From positions 1-53,501 of the forward strand of contig CAITUY010000197.1 of NCBI GenBank assembly GCA_903895695.1: 53,501 nt of DNA, written 5' to 3'. The notes under the pieces were generated by a model. The model saw only the letters and a program-made list of their open reading frames with translations, was not told the origin of the DNA and searched no databases. Positions 1-7,985 of this stretch are shown here, one piece after another; within the stretch, counting starts at the first letter, position 1; every line of letters starts with the position of its first letter. The stretch is from an uncultured bacterium (lineage in GTDB: Bacteria > Verrucomicrobiota > Kiritimatiellia > CAIKKV01 > CAITUY01). Position numbers and translations under genes: made by a program.

Positions 1-29
1 AGATCCTCAAAACGCCTCCCCGTTCTTTG

Positions 30-262
30 GAGGGCGAGCGTCCCCGCGAGCCGGTGACCGTGGGGCGCATGTCGCCAACCTTTGGCCCTAATAGCACGAA
101 GGGCGTACCTCCCGCTACCGGCCGAGACGGCCGGCTCCAGAACGCCCCAGAATCGAACTGGAGCCGGCGGTCCTCCGCCGGTAGCGCCAGTTGGGCCCCC
201 TCGCCGCTTCCTAGTCCGACAGGCGGCCAAGGAATTTGGCGGCGCGCGCTCTGTCGCGCCCG
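30..262. repeat. Cluster of intergenic palindromic repeats at left edge
   Basis: This non-coding stretch before the first gene holds three hairpin-forming pieces. Positions 30-55 read GGAGGGCGAGCGTCCCCGCG and onward, an imperfect palindrome. Positions 114-185 are a full copy of repeat family A. Positions 236-262 form a GC-rich imperfect palindrome around GCGCTCTGTCGCG. I see no convincing gene here. Overlapping open frames are typical high-GC noise. Confidence 0.55.
114..185. repeat. Repeat family A, full copy A1
   Basis: The outer arms are GCTACCGGC and GCCGGTAGC. Inner arms CCGGCTCCAG and CTGGAGCCGG pair perfectly, and a short GGCGG-TCCT-CCGCC hairpin lies in the right half. The same layout recurs at 29101-29166, with half copies at 29190-29215 and 41466-41492. 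It looks like a non-coding mobile or REP-like hairpin element. Confidence 0.75.
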
Positions 263-359
263 CCCTTGAACGATGGCGCGTGTAACGCGGACTTTCTACT
301 CGCCGCACAAGACCCGATCCGCCATGATCTGTCGCCAGTTCCACGCACGGGAGACCCTA

Positions 360-782
360 ATGAAGAAACAATTGAACTCTGCCGCGGGCTCGGTCACCGG
401 TCTGCATCATCTCGCGCTCCGGGCCAGCGACTTCGACAAGACCGTGAAGTTCTACACGGGTGGCCTCGGATGCCGGGAGACGACCCGCTGGGGCAAGGCC
501 CCCGGCCGCGCCGTCATGCTGGACACCGGGGACGGGAGCCACGTCGAGATCTTCGAAGGCGGCGAGGCCGGAGCCAAGCCGGAAGGCGCCGTGCTGCACT
601 TTGCGTTCAAGACCGCCGACTGCGACGCGTCGTTCAGGCGCGCCCTCGCCGCCGGCGCGAAGGGCACAGTGGAACCCCAAAGCGTCACTGTGGATGCGAA
701 GCCGCGGCCGTTCTCGGTGCGGATCGCCTTCTGCACAGGCCCGGCCGGGGAGACCATCGAGTTCTTCCAGACCATCGAGTGA
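360..782 (+). CDS. VOC (glyoxalase/bleomycin resistance) family protein
   Basis: Small single-domain protein of 140 residues with the vicinal oxygen chelate layout. The N-terminal strand LHHLALRASD starts the first beta-alpha-beta unit, HVEIFEGG closes it, and the second unit runs from VLHFAF to ETIEFFQ. The H/E/H/E pattern (His16, the Glu of HVEIFE, the His of VLHF, the Glu of ETIEF) would fit a metal site. I chose the ATG at 360 because GGGAG lies about 7 bases upstream; the longer in-frame ATG at 273 has no such site and adds residues outside the fold. The substrate cannot be told. It stands alone, with the toxin-antitoxin pair convergent to it. Confidence 0.8.
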   Translation: MKKQLNSAAGSVTGLHHLALRASDFDKTVKFYTGGLGCRETTRWGKAPGRAVMLDTGDGSHVEIFEGGEAGAKPEGAVLHFAFKTADCDASFRRALAAGAKGTVEPQSVTVDAKPRPFSVRIAFCTGPAGETIEFFQTIE

Positions 783-811
783 GGCGGCGACCGTCACCCT
801 GACGATAGGCG

Positions 812-1234
812 CTACACGGCCTTCTCACCCATGAGGGCGAGGAATTCCTCGGGGGTTACGGCGGGGATCCGGGAATTCGTGAAATCGGAAGTGTTCCGGG
901 AGAGAATGTACTCGCAGTGTCCGGCTTCCGCCGAACTCGCCACCACGGCATCCTCGAAATCCAGCATGTCCAGTCCTCTGGCCCTGATGAATTCCTTGTG
1001 CCCGGCCGGGACGACCTTCATGGTCGAAAGCATCCAGTCAACCGTCTGCCCGGCTTTCGCGGGCCCGGCATACTTGGCGACGATGTAATGAATGGTGGTG
1101 AGCGCATGGGCGGGAATATGCCCCGAAATCTTCCTCTTTGCCGCGAGACTGAGTATCTTGCCGGACGCCGTGAAGTGCGGTTCGCGCTTCTGGATAACGT
1201 CCAGCAAGACGTTCAGGTCGATCATGATCTGCAT
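812..1234 (-). CDS. PIN-domain toxin, VapC-like
   Basis: A 140-residue PIN-fold protein, probably an RNase toxin. The N-terminal strand MQIMIDLNVLLDVI carries Asp6, the FED motif provides acidic residues 94-95, and Asp117 sits in ILSRNTSDF; together these match the acidic metal-binding set of PIN nucleases. The start codon overlaps the stop of the upstream antitoxin by one base (TGATG), the usual tight coupling of a toxin-antitoxin operon. In this family the RNA target is usually tRNA or rRNA, but nothing here identifies it. Confidence 0.82.
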   Translation of the reverse strand: MQIMIDLNVLLDVIQKREPHFTASGKILSLAAKRKISGHIPAHALTTIHYIVAKYAGPAKAGQTVDWMLSTMKVVPAGHKEFIRARGLDMLDFEDAVVASSAEAGHCEYILSRNTSDFTNSRIPAVTPEEFLALMGEKAV

Positions 1235-1467
1235 CAGGATTTCCTCGCCCGGTGAGCATGGTATTCAGCACGGGCGTCCACCTTCGGCGGGACTATGCCG
1301 GCGATGTCGCGGATCTCGGCGGGCAGTTCGCCTTCCGTCACGGACTGCAACCGGGCCAGATAGCGGCTGATCAAGGCGGTGAGCGAGACGCCGCTGCGGC
1401 GCGCATAGGACTTGGCGAACTCCAGCTCGGCAACCGGCAACCGTATGGTCATCTTGGCGTCATTCAT
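1234..1467 (-). CDS. Ribbon-helix-helix-like antitoxin
   Basis: A 77-residue protein directly upstream of and overlapping the PIN toxin. The N-terminal strand KMTIRLPVAELEFAKSYA followed by SGVSLTALISRYLARL reads as a ribbon-helix-helix DNA-binding fold (strand, helix, helix). The basic, flexible C-terminus (about residues 55-77) is where such antitoxins usually grip the toxin. A GGAAGG stretch lies about 9 bases before the ATG at 1467. By family rules it would neutralise the toxin and repress its own promoter, though I found no clear operator. Confidence 0.75.
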   Translation of the reverse strand: MNDAKMTIRLPVAELEFAKSYARRSGVSLTALISRYLARLQSVTEGELPAEIRDIAGIVPPKVDARAEYHAHRARKS

Positions 1468-1573
1468 GGATCAGGACCTTCCCTCAATGTACGGCAAGTA
1501 TCGCAAAATTGTACGGCATTGTCAATCGCGTTCCAAGGCAGGCAGGGGCTCACGGGAACGGCTCCCGGTCATT

Positions 1574-4012
1574 CTACTCCCGCCCGGGCCGGAACCAGCG
1601 GGCCGGCGAGAACCTTTGGGAGATAGTGCCGGGCAGGTTGCCGTCCCAGAATACCCCGATCCCTTCGGGATACTCGCGCCCGTCGGCTTCCTTGCGCCAA
1701 TTGACACCGCTGAGGCGCGGCACCCCATTGGTGTAGCCGGCTGGGTATTCCGCCCGCTCCGCGCCCGTGTGAAAGAAGAAACTGAAATTGCCGCCCACGC
1801 CGGGGTAGCCGTCGCCAATGGCCGAGGCATCACCGAGGGTGGAACGCTCAAAGATGTCGTGTCCGCCCTGGTGGAAGCTGACGGCAAACCCCTTGGCCGC
1901 GCCCCAGCCGGTGTTGCCCCGCAACCCCTTGCCGTGCAGATCCGTCATGGCATCGTCGCCGCCGAGGTCGAGCAGATACCCGGAGGCCATGTCCCAGGCC
2001 GTTCCGCCGCCCAGGCCGGACGCGCTGTAGCGGTCGTTCCCCGCGCGGTCCAGGAGATAGCCGATGCCGCGATGGCAACCGTTGCCCAGCGCGTGGTTGC
2101 CCGACCAGCCCGAGTAGTTGTCGCCGCCGGGGCCGCGTTTGACGAAGTACGTGTCGTCGCCGGCGTCGTCCACCACCGCCCCCACCCCGCCGGCGTAGGA
2201 CGCCGCCACGCCAAAGGACGCGCCGACATAGCAGTCGTTGCCCGCCGCGTCGTGGACGATTCCAAGCCCGCCTCCGAGCGTCGGCCTGCGTTTCGGGGCC
2301 CGGTCGCGCTTTTCGGCGCGCCAGCTCGAACCGAATCCGATCCCGTTGCACATGTACCCATTGTCCCAGTTCTGCCCCGCGCTGTACGCGCTCTCGAAGG
2401 TGCCGAGGCACTGATAGTGGTCGGCGCCCGCCCGGTCGTCGAGCAGCCCAGCCGCGCCGTTGATGCCCACGCCGAAGGCCGCCAGGCCGGCGGCATAGAC
2501 GTCGTTCCCGCTGGCGTCGTGAAGGACGCCGACGCCGCGCCAGAACCCGCAGCCAAACGCAAGTTTCTGGCCGAGATACAGGTCGTCGCCGGCCTCGTCC
2601 ACTAGCACGCCGATGCCGAGGAAGCCGGCGCCGAAGGCGAACCCGGCGTCGAGCGCCACGCCCTTTTCGTCGGGTTTGGCCGGATTGCCGAAGAGCACCG
2701 GAAACGGCACCAGGCTCGTCCGCACGCCTTCGGGATCGGATTGCACCAGCGTCGCCCGGGTATGGGCGCGCGGCTGGAATAGTGGCGAAAGCCCCTGGCA
2801 GTAGCGATCGTTCCCGGCCCGGTCGATCAGGATGCCGATGCCGAGCAGCCCGGCGCCCGGCCCGCCCACGCCATGCGTTTCATACACGTCGTCACCCGCG
2901 AAATCCACGATCACCTGCACGCCCCGCTTGCCGATCTGCGCCTCGGGATGATTGAAGATGTAGTCGTCATCGCCGCCGGGCTCCAGAATGGCCAGGGCGT
3001 CGACGTCCTCGTAACGATCAGGGCCGGAACTGCCGATGATGATGGGACCATAGGCTGTTTCGATGCGGCCCGGCTTCATCTGCTGGAGTTCGGCATGAAG
3101 CGCGTCAAGTTCGGAGGCCGTCAGGACCGTTTGCAGCACGGCGAACGCCCGTTGCAGCGCCGCAAAATCCACCTGGCAACGGAACTCCGTCGGCGCGTTC
3201 GTCTCCGCGCGGAGCGGCGCGGAGTTGGTGATCGGCTGCCCGGCCAGCGCGTGCAGGTAGCCGTTGAGCCCCGCAGCGGTGCGTAGCGCGGGCGGCAGCG
3301 CATTCGTGTCCCCGTCCGCCGGATCGAATCCCATGGTCATCTCGTAGGAGGGCGACCCTTTGGATTTGGAATAGAACTGACCGCCGCCCCGGCAGATCCA
3401 GGGAATGACCTGCCGCAACAGCTCCCGCTCCTGGGGCGAGACGGCCCCGAGGGCCTGCTGATCCACGATGGCGGCGGCGTTCGTCATCGCTGCGACGAAG
3501 CGGTCGAGCGCGCGGGGAAGCCGGGCCGGCCGCGGAGGCTCGGTGCTCGCGCCGAACACGGCGTGATCCAGTCGCGCCGTCACCCGCAGCGCCGTGTCGA
3601 CGCCGGGTGATCCTGCCAGCAGTTCCCTCAGCCAGCTATCGAACCGCCACGGGACATTGATCGGGTCGTCGCAGAGTTCGGCGACGAGCGGCAGGTCGCG
3701 ATAGGCGTGGAGTTCCTCCAGTTGGCGGCGATAGGCGCGCACATGGCCGATCCACGCCTGGTAATCGGCGCGCACACCGAACCGCGCATCGAGCAGCGCG
3801 ACCTTCTGGGTGGAATCGAGGGCCAGGCCCGTCAGTTGTCCCCGATCGAGAATGGCGTCCAGTTTCGCGCTCAGTCTTTCGAGCCCGGTATCGCGGGCCG
3901 CAGCGGCATATCCGGTGGCGACCGCCATCAGCCATACGATGCAGCAGAAGCGCGCCAGGGCCGTACACCGGTCGCCGGCAGGTTTGGCAAGATAGGGAGT
4001 TACTCGTTTCAT
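1574..4012 (-). CDS. Large secreted protein with DxAGNDxY repeats
   Basis: Function unknown. From the ATG at 4012 the product is 812 residues; an upstream in-frame ATG at 4132 would add 40 residues in front of what looks like a signal peptide (KR-rich start, then FCCIVWLMAVATGYAAAA). Residues about 335-730 contain some ten repeats with the core hydrophobic-D-x-A-G-(N/D)-D-x-Y, for example LIDRAGNDRY, VLVDEAGDDLY and LLDRAGNDRY, separated by Gly-rich GVG/GIG spacers of about 25-60 residues. The pattern resembles RTX-like calcium-binding beta-rolls or a beta-helix, but is not the canonical GGXGXDXUX nonapeptide. The N-terminal third is helical and unrelated. No catalytic motif is visible. An extracellular or surface role is inferred. 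Confidence 0.75.
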   Translation of the reverse strand: MKRVTPYLAKPAGDRCTALARFCCIVWLMAVATGYAAAARDTGLERLSAKLDAILDRGQLTGLALDSTQKVALLDARFGVRADYQAWIGHVRAYRRQLEELHAYRDLPLVAELCDDPINVPWRFDSWLRELLAGSPGVDTALRVTARLDHAVFGASTEPPRPARLPRALDRFVAAMTNAAAIVDQQALGAVSPQERELLRQVIPWICRGGGQFYSKSKGSPSYEMTMGFDPADGDTNALPPALRTAAGLNGYLHALAGQPITNSAPLRAETNAPTEFRCQVDFAALQRAFAVLQTVLTASELDALHAELQQMKPGRIETAYGPIIIGSSGPDRYEDVDALAILEPGGDDDYIFNHPEAQIGKRGVQVIVDFAGDDVYETHGVGGPGAGLLGIGILIDRAGNDRYCQGLSPLFQPRAHTRATLVQSDPEGVRTSLVPFPVLFGNPAKPDEKGVALDAGFAFGAGFLGIGVLVDEAGDDLYLGQKLAFGCGFWRGVGVLHDASGNDVYAAGLAAFGVGINGAAGLLDDRAGADHYQCLGTFESAYSAGQNWDNGYMCNGIGFGSSWRAEKRDRAPKRRPTLGGGLGIVHDAAGNDCYVGASFGVAASYAGGVGAVVDDAGDDTYFVKRGPGGDNYSGWSGNHALGNGCHRGIGYLLDRAGNDRYSASGLGGGTAWDMASGYLLDLGGDDAMTDLHGKGLRGNTGWGAAKGFAVSFHQGGHDIFERSTLGDASAIGDGYPGVGGNFSFFFHTGAERAEYPAGYTNGVPRLSGVNWRKEADGREYPEGIGVFWDGNLPGTISQRFSPARWFRPGRE

Positions 4013-4140
4013 AAGTGTGCCACACGGTGTCATGAACACGCTTTCGCGTAAAGGCGGAACCGCGGCCAGGAAAGGCGCATCTCTGTGTATTCGGGCATTT
4101 ATCCGCCTGCAGCCCGTGGCACAGTGTTTCACTCATGTGG

Positions 4141-4342
4141 GGCGGATGTCCTCATCCGCCGCGGAACGGATACAGCCTGGCAGCCCCTGAAAGATTCCAA
4201 CGGACGCCGAGGCCGGCGTCCCTCCCTGTCTGACGTCATGCGTTTCGCCCGTACTTCGGGAGGGTCGGCGGCCTCGCCGACCGTCTGCATGAGAGCCAAG
4301 AGACTGCTTCAACAAACCGCCAGGCGTCCCCCGTGGGACGCC
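4141..4342. repeat. Array of four perfect 8-bp hairpins with 60-61-base period
   Basis: In the intergenic region between divergent genes, four hairpins start at 4141, 4202, 4263 and 4323. Each has a perfect 8-bp stem and a 4-base loop: GGCGGATG-TCCT, GGACGCCG-AGGC, GGTCGGCG-GCCT and GGCGTCCC-CCGT, each followed by its exact reverse complement. Stem sequences differ while geometry and spacing stay constant. The 40-41-base spacers share no obvious similarity. No gene is visible in this stretch. Confidence 0.85.
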
Positions 4343-4417
4343 ACCGTTCTCGTTCTGTCGTCCAGTCCCCGTCAATCATAGCTGTTATTTGCAGCCCGAT
4401 CCCGTCACAATGCAGCC

Positions 4418-4939
4418 ATGCAAAGACCGATCGAGAACTGTTACTGGGTCGAACCGGGCCGCTTCCTGGCCGGCGAGTACCCGCGCACGCCCGACGAAGC
4501 ATCCTCCCTGGTGAAACTGAACTTGCTCGTCGACGCCGGCGTGCGGGCGTTCATCAACCTCACGGGGAAGGACGAAGGACTGGAGCCCTACCACACGCTC
4601 TTCAACCAGTGCAACGCCGGGGACCTGACGCATGAGCGGTTCCCCATCAAGGACATCTCGGTTCCGCGCTCGCACAAGCACACCGCGTCGATCCTGAACG
4701 CCATCGACCGCCGGCTTGCCGAGGGGAGAATTGTCTACGTGCACTGCTGGGGTGGCGTCGGCCGCACCGGCGTCATTGTCGGCTGCTGGCTGGCCCGGCA
4801 CGGATACCCGGGCGAAGCCGCCGCCGCCCGCCTGCAGGAACTCTGGCAGCAGTGTCCCAAGTCTGCCGCTCGGCAATCGCCCGAAACCGAGGCGCAGGCC
4901 CAGTACATCGTGGAATGGCAGGAACCGCCCCGCACGTGA
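4418..4939 (+). CDS. Dual-specificity/tyrosine phosphatase family protein
   Basis: A 173-residue cysteine phosphatase. The signature HCWGGVGRTG contains the nucleophile Cys110 and Arg116 of the HCx5R loop, and Asp79 in IKDISVP is a plausible general acid. Length fits a single compact dual-specificity phosphatase domain. The substrate (phosphoprotein, lipid or nucleotide) cannot be told. The 3' part of this gene (from about 4687 to about 20 bases past the stop) is repeated downstream at 8318-8595 as a frameshifted copy and at 6553-6660 as a shorter diverged copy. This intact gene therefore heads the accessory island. Confidence 0.82.
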   Translation: MQRPIENCYWVEPGRFLAGEYPRTPDEASSLVKLNLLVDAGVRAFINLTGKDEGLEPYHTLFNQCNAGDLTHERFPIKDISVPRSHKHTASILNAIDRRLAEGRIVYVHCWGGVGRTGVIVGCWLARHGYPGEAAAARLQELWQQCPKSAARQSPETEAQAQYIVEWQEPPRT

Positions 4940-5031
4940 ACTCGCGTGCACGGCCATGGCGATCCTGCGGGCATTTCACCGGAACCGCCACACCAGCAAC
5001 TCGTTACCCCTCAACTTTCCCGATTACGATG

Positions 5032-5045
5032 TTCCCCATCGGGAA
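5032..5045. promoter_or_regulatory. Upstream HipB operator candidate
   Basis: TTCCC-CATC-GGGAA is an inverted repeat fitting TTCC-N6-GGAA. It lies exactly 50 bp before the second copy of the same half-site arrangement at 5082-5095 and upstream of the hipB -35 box. Two such sites bracketing a promoter are typical for HipB-type autorepression. Confidence 0.6.
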
Positions 5046-5054
5046 TAATCTCCG

Positions 5055-5083
5055 TTGACTCAACACCAAGCACGCAATATATT
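5055..5083 (+). promoter_or_regulatory. Sigma70-type promoter of hipBA
   Basis: TTGACT (5055-5060), 17-base spacer, TATATT (5078-5083): five of six matches in each box. The predicted start of transcription near 5090 leaves a leader of only about 7 bases before the ATG at 5097, so the mRNA would be almost leaderless. Confidence 0.7.
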
Positions 5084-5098
5084 CCCGATCAGGAATAT
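5079..5098. promoter_or_regulatory. HipB operator candidate overlapping -10 box and start codon
   Basis: ATATTCC-N6-GGAATAT is a perfect 7-bp inverted repeat that covers most of the -10 box and the first bases of the hipB ATG. It shares TTCC-N6-GGAA with the site at 5032-5045. Binding here would block RNA polymerase directly. Confidence 0.7.
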
Positions 5099-5330
5099 GA
5101 AAACCATAAAGAACAGTGCTGATCTTGGCGCAGCCATCCGGGCAGAGCGGAAGCGTCTCAAGGTGACGCAGAAGGAATTGGCGATGGCAGCCGGGACCGG
5201 TTTGCGCTTCCTGATCGAGTTGGAGCGGGGCAAGCCGACTTCACGCATCGACGGAGTGTTCAAGGTGCTTCAGGCGCTCGGCATCAAACTCGCCCTTGGC
5301 CCGAGCGAGGGGGCGACTCACCATGAGTAA
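5097..5330 (+). CDS. hipB: HipB-like XRE-family antitoxin
   Basis: A 77-residue helix-turn-helix protein: LGAAIRAERKRLKVTQKELA, then a recognition helix region TGLRFLIELERGK, and FKVLQALGIKLAL at the end, a typical XRE/HipB sequence. Start chosen at the ATG at 5097, because the in-frame TTG at 5055 is better explained as the -35 box of the promoter. The gene overlaps hipA by 8 bases (ATGAGTAA), so the two are translationally coupled. In the family, HipB dimers bind the HipA kinase and repress the operon; the two TTCC-N6-GGAA sites upstream fit that. Confidence 0.88.
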   Translation: MKTIKNSADLGAAIRAERKRLKVTQKELAMAAGTGLRFLIELERGKPTSRIDGVFKVLQALGIKLALGPSEGATHHE

Positions 5331-6552
5331 ACTCGTTGTCTTCCTGTACGAAGAAGGCGTCGGGGAACTTGAGCAGGACGAAAGCGGCCTGTTGCGTTTC
5401 ACGTACGCGCCCGCGTGGTTGGCAAAAGCGGATGCCATCCCGATTTCCAAGTCGCTGCCGCTGACCTCGGAAACCTATGAGGGCAAACGAGCCCGTCCTT
5501 TCTTCGCAGGCATTCTGCCTGAGGAAGGCCCAAGGGCGCGGATCGCCGAAATCCTCGGGATCAGCGAGCGCAATGACTTCGCCATGCTGGAGCGCATCGG
5601 CGGCGAGTGTGCCGGCGCCATCAGTCTGCTCCCCGAGGGGGTGCCGCCGCTTCCGATCGAGAATCGCCTCCGCACGCTCGACGAAAAGGACCTTGAAGCC
5701 ATCGTCAAGGAGTTGCCCCGCCGTCCCCTGCTGGCCGGTGAGGACGGCCTGCGACTCTCGCTGGCCGGGGCCCAGGACAAGTTGCCCGTCGTCGTGGACA
5801 GAGATTCGATTTCGCTCCCCCTGGGCAACACCCCCAGCACGCACATCATCAAACCGGAGCCGGGGCATCTTCCCGGACTGGTCGCCAACGAAGTCCTCTG
5901 CATGGAGCTGGCCAGGATACTCGGCTTGAACGTGCCGGAAGTCACCCACCGGGTGATCGGCGACAAGCCCTGCATCATTGTCGCGCGCTATGATCGGGTA
6001 CACAGAGCGGTGGCCGGGTTGACGATGCGCCTGCACCAGGAGGACTTCTGTCAGGCGCTTGGCCGCCCGCCCGAACGCAAGTACCAACAGGAAGGCGGGC
6101 CGATGGTTCGGGAATGCGTGGCGCTCCTGCGGGAGTGGTCCACCACTCCGGTGCTCGACATCCGCGCGTTGGTCGACGGACTCATCCTCAACATGTTGAT
6201 CGGAAACGCCGATGCCCACGGGAAGAACTACTCAATGCTCTACCGCGCAGGCGAACGGCGCTTGGCGCCATTCTACGACCTTGTCGCCACGATCGCCTGG
6301 CCGGAACTTTCGACCCGGCTCGCTATGAGCATCGGGAACGGCAAGAACGTGAATGACATCAACCCGGCTCATTTCCGGGGCATGGCAGAAGAGGCCACCC
6401 TCGGCTGGCCAATGGTGCGTGAAAGAATAGCGATTCTGGCCGGCAAGGTGATCGTGATACTGAAGGAAGGTCGCCTCGCACAGGACTCATCTGATCCCGC
6501 AGTCGCCGCCAGGCTCAGCGATCTCATCACACGGCGCTGCCAGCGGATGTGA
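5323..6552 (+). CDS. hipA: HipA-family serine/threonine kinase toxin
   Basis: A 409-residue kinase toxin. The N-terminal HipA domain (GGECAGAISLLPEG) precedes the kinase core with the ATP-loop motif LAGAQDKLPVV (from residue 147), the catalytic loop NADAHGKNY (Asp297, Asn302) and the metal-binding Asp319 in FYDL. All expected catalytic residues are present, so the toxin looks intact. In E. coli the homologue phosphorylates glutamyl-tRNA synthetase; here the substrate is not known. The ATG at 5323 lies inside the 3' end of hipB. Directly after the stop codon begins a remnant of the phosphatase gene. Confidence 0.9.
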   Translation: MSKLVVFLYEEGVGELEQDESGLLRFTYAPAWLAKADAIPISKSLPLTSETYEGKRARPFFAGILPEEGPRARIAEILGISERNDFAMLERIGGECAGAISLLPEGVPPLPIENRLRTLDEKDLEAIVKELPRRPLLAGEDGLRLSLAGAQDKLPVVVDRDSISLPLGNTPSTHIIKPEPGHLPGLVANEVLCMELARILGLNVPEVTHRVIGDKPCIIVARYDRVHRAVAGLTMRLHQEDFCQALGRPPERKYQQEGGPMVRECVALLREWSTTPVLDIRALVDGLILNMLIGNADAHGKNYSMLYRAGERRLAPFYDLVATIAWPELSTRLAMSIGNGKNVNDINPAHFRGMAEEATLGWPMVRERIAILAGKVIVILKEGRLAQDSSDPAVAARLSDLITRRCQRM

Positions 6553-6660
6553 AAGCGCCGTACCGGCGCCATTGTCGGCTGCTGGCTGGCCCGGCACGGG
6601 GATGCCAGTGAAGGCGCACTCGTCCACCTGCACGAACTCTGAAAACAGTGTCCGGAGTCA
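6553..6660 (+). pseudogene. Phosphatase gene remnant (copy 2)
   Basis: The segment from about 6556 to 6600 is nearly identical to the region just after the catalytic-loop codons of the phosphatase gene at 4418-4939 (shared run ATTGTCGGCTGCTGGCTGGC). The rest diverges but still aligns to about 6660, with a stop codon after the LHEL codons. It shares derived bases (GTACCGGCGCC) with the copy at 8318-8595. It begins within a few bases of the hipA stop. Confidence 0.75.
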
Positions 6661-6719
6661 ACATGTCGGCCGGCTCCGCCACCGTCGCTGGGGCGAGCGA
6701 ACACTCCAGATCGCTCCAA

Positions 6720-7985
6720 CTACGCCTGCGCCAGCCACTGCTCGATCGGGACCAACCGTATGCGGACAGTGTGTCCGTTCCAGGTGAAATCATCGTCCTT
6801 GGCTGTTTCGCGGCAGAGGCACCAGAGGTCGTCGCAACGCAGATCGACACTGGCTTTCAACAAGGCGCGGAACTCCCGGGCACGGGTGCGCGGATCGGCT
6901 AGATCCCAGCATACCTGAATGAGTTTGGACACGCGCCCGCGCTCACGAATGACAAAATCCACCTCTTCGTGTTCTTTGTTCTTCCAGAAGGCCAATTCGA
7001 TTTCACCGGCGAGTTGCCGCCGCCACAAGGCGATGGCCACCACGTTCTCGGCCAGACGTCCCAAGTCCTGGCCGGGCCGGGTTCCCAGGCACACAGCAAG
7101 GGATGGATCAATGGCATAGGCTTTCTTGTTCGCCGTTGCGCGTTCCCGGGCTTTGAACGTGAATCGATTCAGCGTGAACAGCAGGAAGGCCTCGCTCAGC
7201 AGGCGCGTGTATTTCTCGGCGGTCGTCGGACTCGTCACCCGCGCCACAGCAGCCACGGTCCGGAATGAGAATTCCTTGGCCGTGTTCGAAAAGAAGTAGT
7301 GGGCAACATCTTCCAATCCCGCGCTCGCCCGGATCCGATGCCGGCGCACGACATCCTTCAGCAAGGTGGCGCGAACCAGATCGCGCAGATAGTCGGTGCG
7401 ATTGGCTCCTCGCAGAAGGGGTTCGGGATACCCGCCTTCCAGCACGTACCGATCGAAGAGGGCCGCCGTCTCCGCCGCCGTACGTTCCGTGCCGGCTGCC
7501 GCCAGCGTTTCAGCAAACGAAAACGGAAGCAGCACGACGGACTGGTGCCGCCCGGTGAGATGCGTCGCCAGTTCGCTGCCGAGCAAGTTGGCATTGCTGC
7601 CGGTGAGCAACAGGCGGCGTCCGGTGCGCTGCAGACGGTTGACCAGAAGCTCCCATCGCGGGAAATTCTGGATTTCATCGAAGAGGATGTGGCGGGGGTG
7701 GCCATAAACCTCGTCGATGGCCGCTAGGAGCGCATCGGCATCGGTAAGGTCCGCCAGACGTTCATCGTCGAAGTTCGCATAGCCCCCACCGCCCAACTTG
7801 TGGAGCAAATGGACAGCGAGCGTCGATTTTCCCGCACGTCGGGGGCCGATGATCACGCGGATCAGATCGGTTTCCGCGACCGATTGAGCCGCCAACTGGC
7901 GTTCGACATAGGATCGCCGAAGTTGCTCCTCAAGGTCGCCTTTCTGGGTCACCACAACGTCACGAAGGTGTTTCACGGCAATCAT
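6720..7985 (-). CDS. AAA ATPase with DUF4143 C-terminal domain
   Basis: A 421-residue protein with the layout of the AAA_14/DUF4143 family: Walker A GPRRAGKST (Lys53), Walker B HILFDEIQNFPRWE, sensor-like LLTGSNANLL, then a C-terminal DUF4143 region ending in a nuclease-like EEVDFVIRERG block. Start set at the ATG at 7985; an in-frame TTG three codons earlier is less likely. Members are widespread accessory ATPases of unproved function. The gene lies opposite to its neighbours, between two phosphatase remnants, and is distinct in sequence from the second ATPase at 8886. Confidence 0.85.
   Translation of the reverse strand: MIAVKHLRDVVVTQKGDLEEQLRRSYVERQLAAQSVAETDLIRVIIGPRRAGKSTLAVHLLHKLGGGGYANFDDERLADLTDADALLAAIDEVYGHPRHILFDEIQNFPRWELLVNRLQRTGRRLLLTGSNANLLGSELATHLTGRHQSVVLLPFSFAETLAAAGTERTAAETAALFDRYVLEGGYPEPLLRGANRTDYLRDLVRATLLKDVVRRHRIRASAGLEDVAHYFFSNTAKEFSFRTVAAVARVTSPTTAEKYTRLLSEAFLLFTLNRFTFKARERATANKKAYAIDPSLAVCLGTRPGQDLGRLAENVVAIALWRRQLAGEIELAFWKNKEHEEVDFVIRERGRVSKLIQVCWDLADPRTRAREFRALLKASVDLRCDDLWCLCRETAKDDDFTWNGHTVRIRLVPIEQWLAQA

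Noticed and set aside
1412..2605. Long plus-strand open frame of nearly 400 codons
   Set aside because: It lies fully antisense to the repeat-containing secreted protein gene; its Arg/Ala/Pro/Val-rich product has no motifs and follows from the high GC bias.
4141..4342. CRISPR-like array because of regular spacing
   Set aside because: The four hairpin units do not share a sequence; a CRISPR array needs identical repeats, and no cas genes are near.
5055..5096. Earlier TTG start for hipB
   Set aside because: The TTG is the beginning of a strong -35 box, and the added residues are not conserved in the family.
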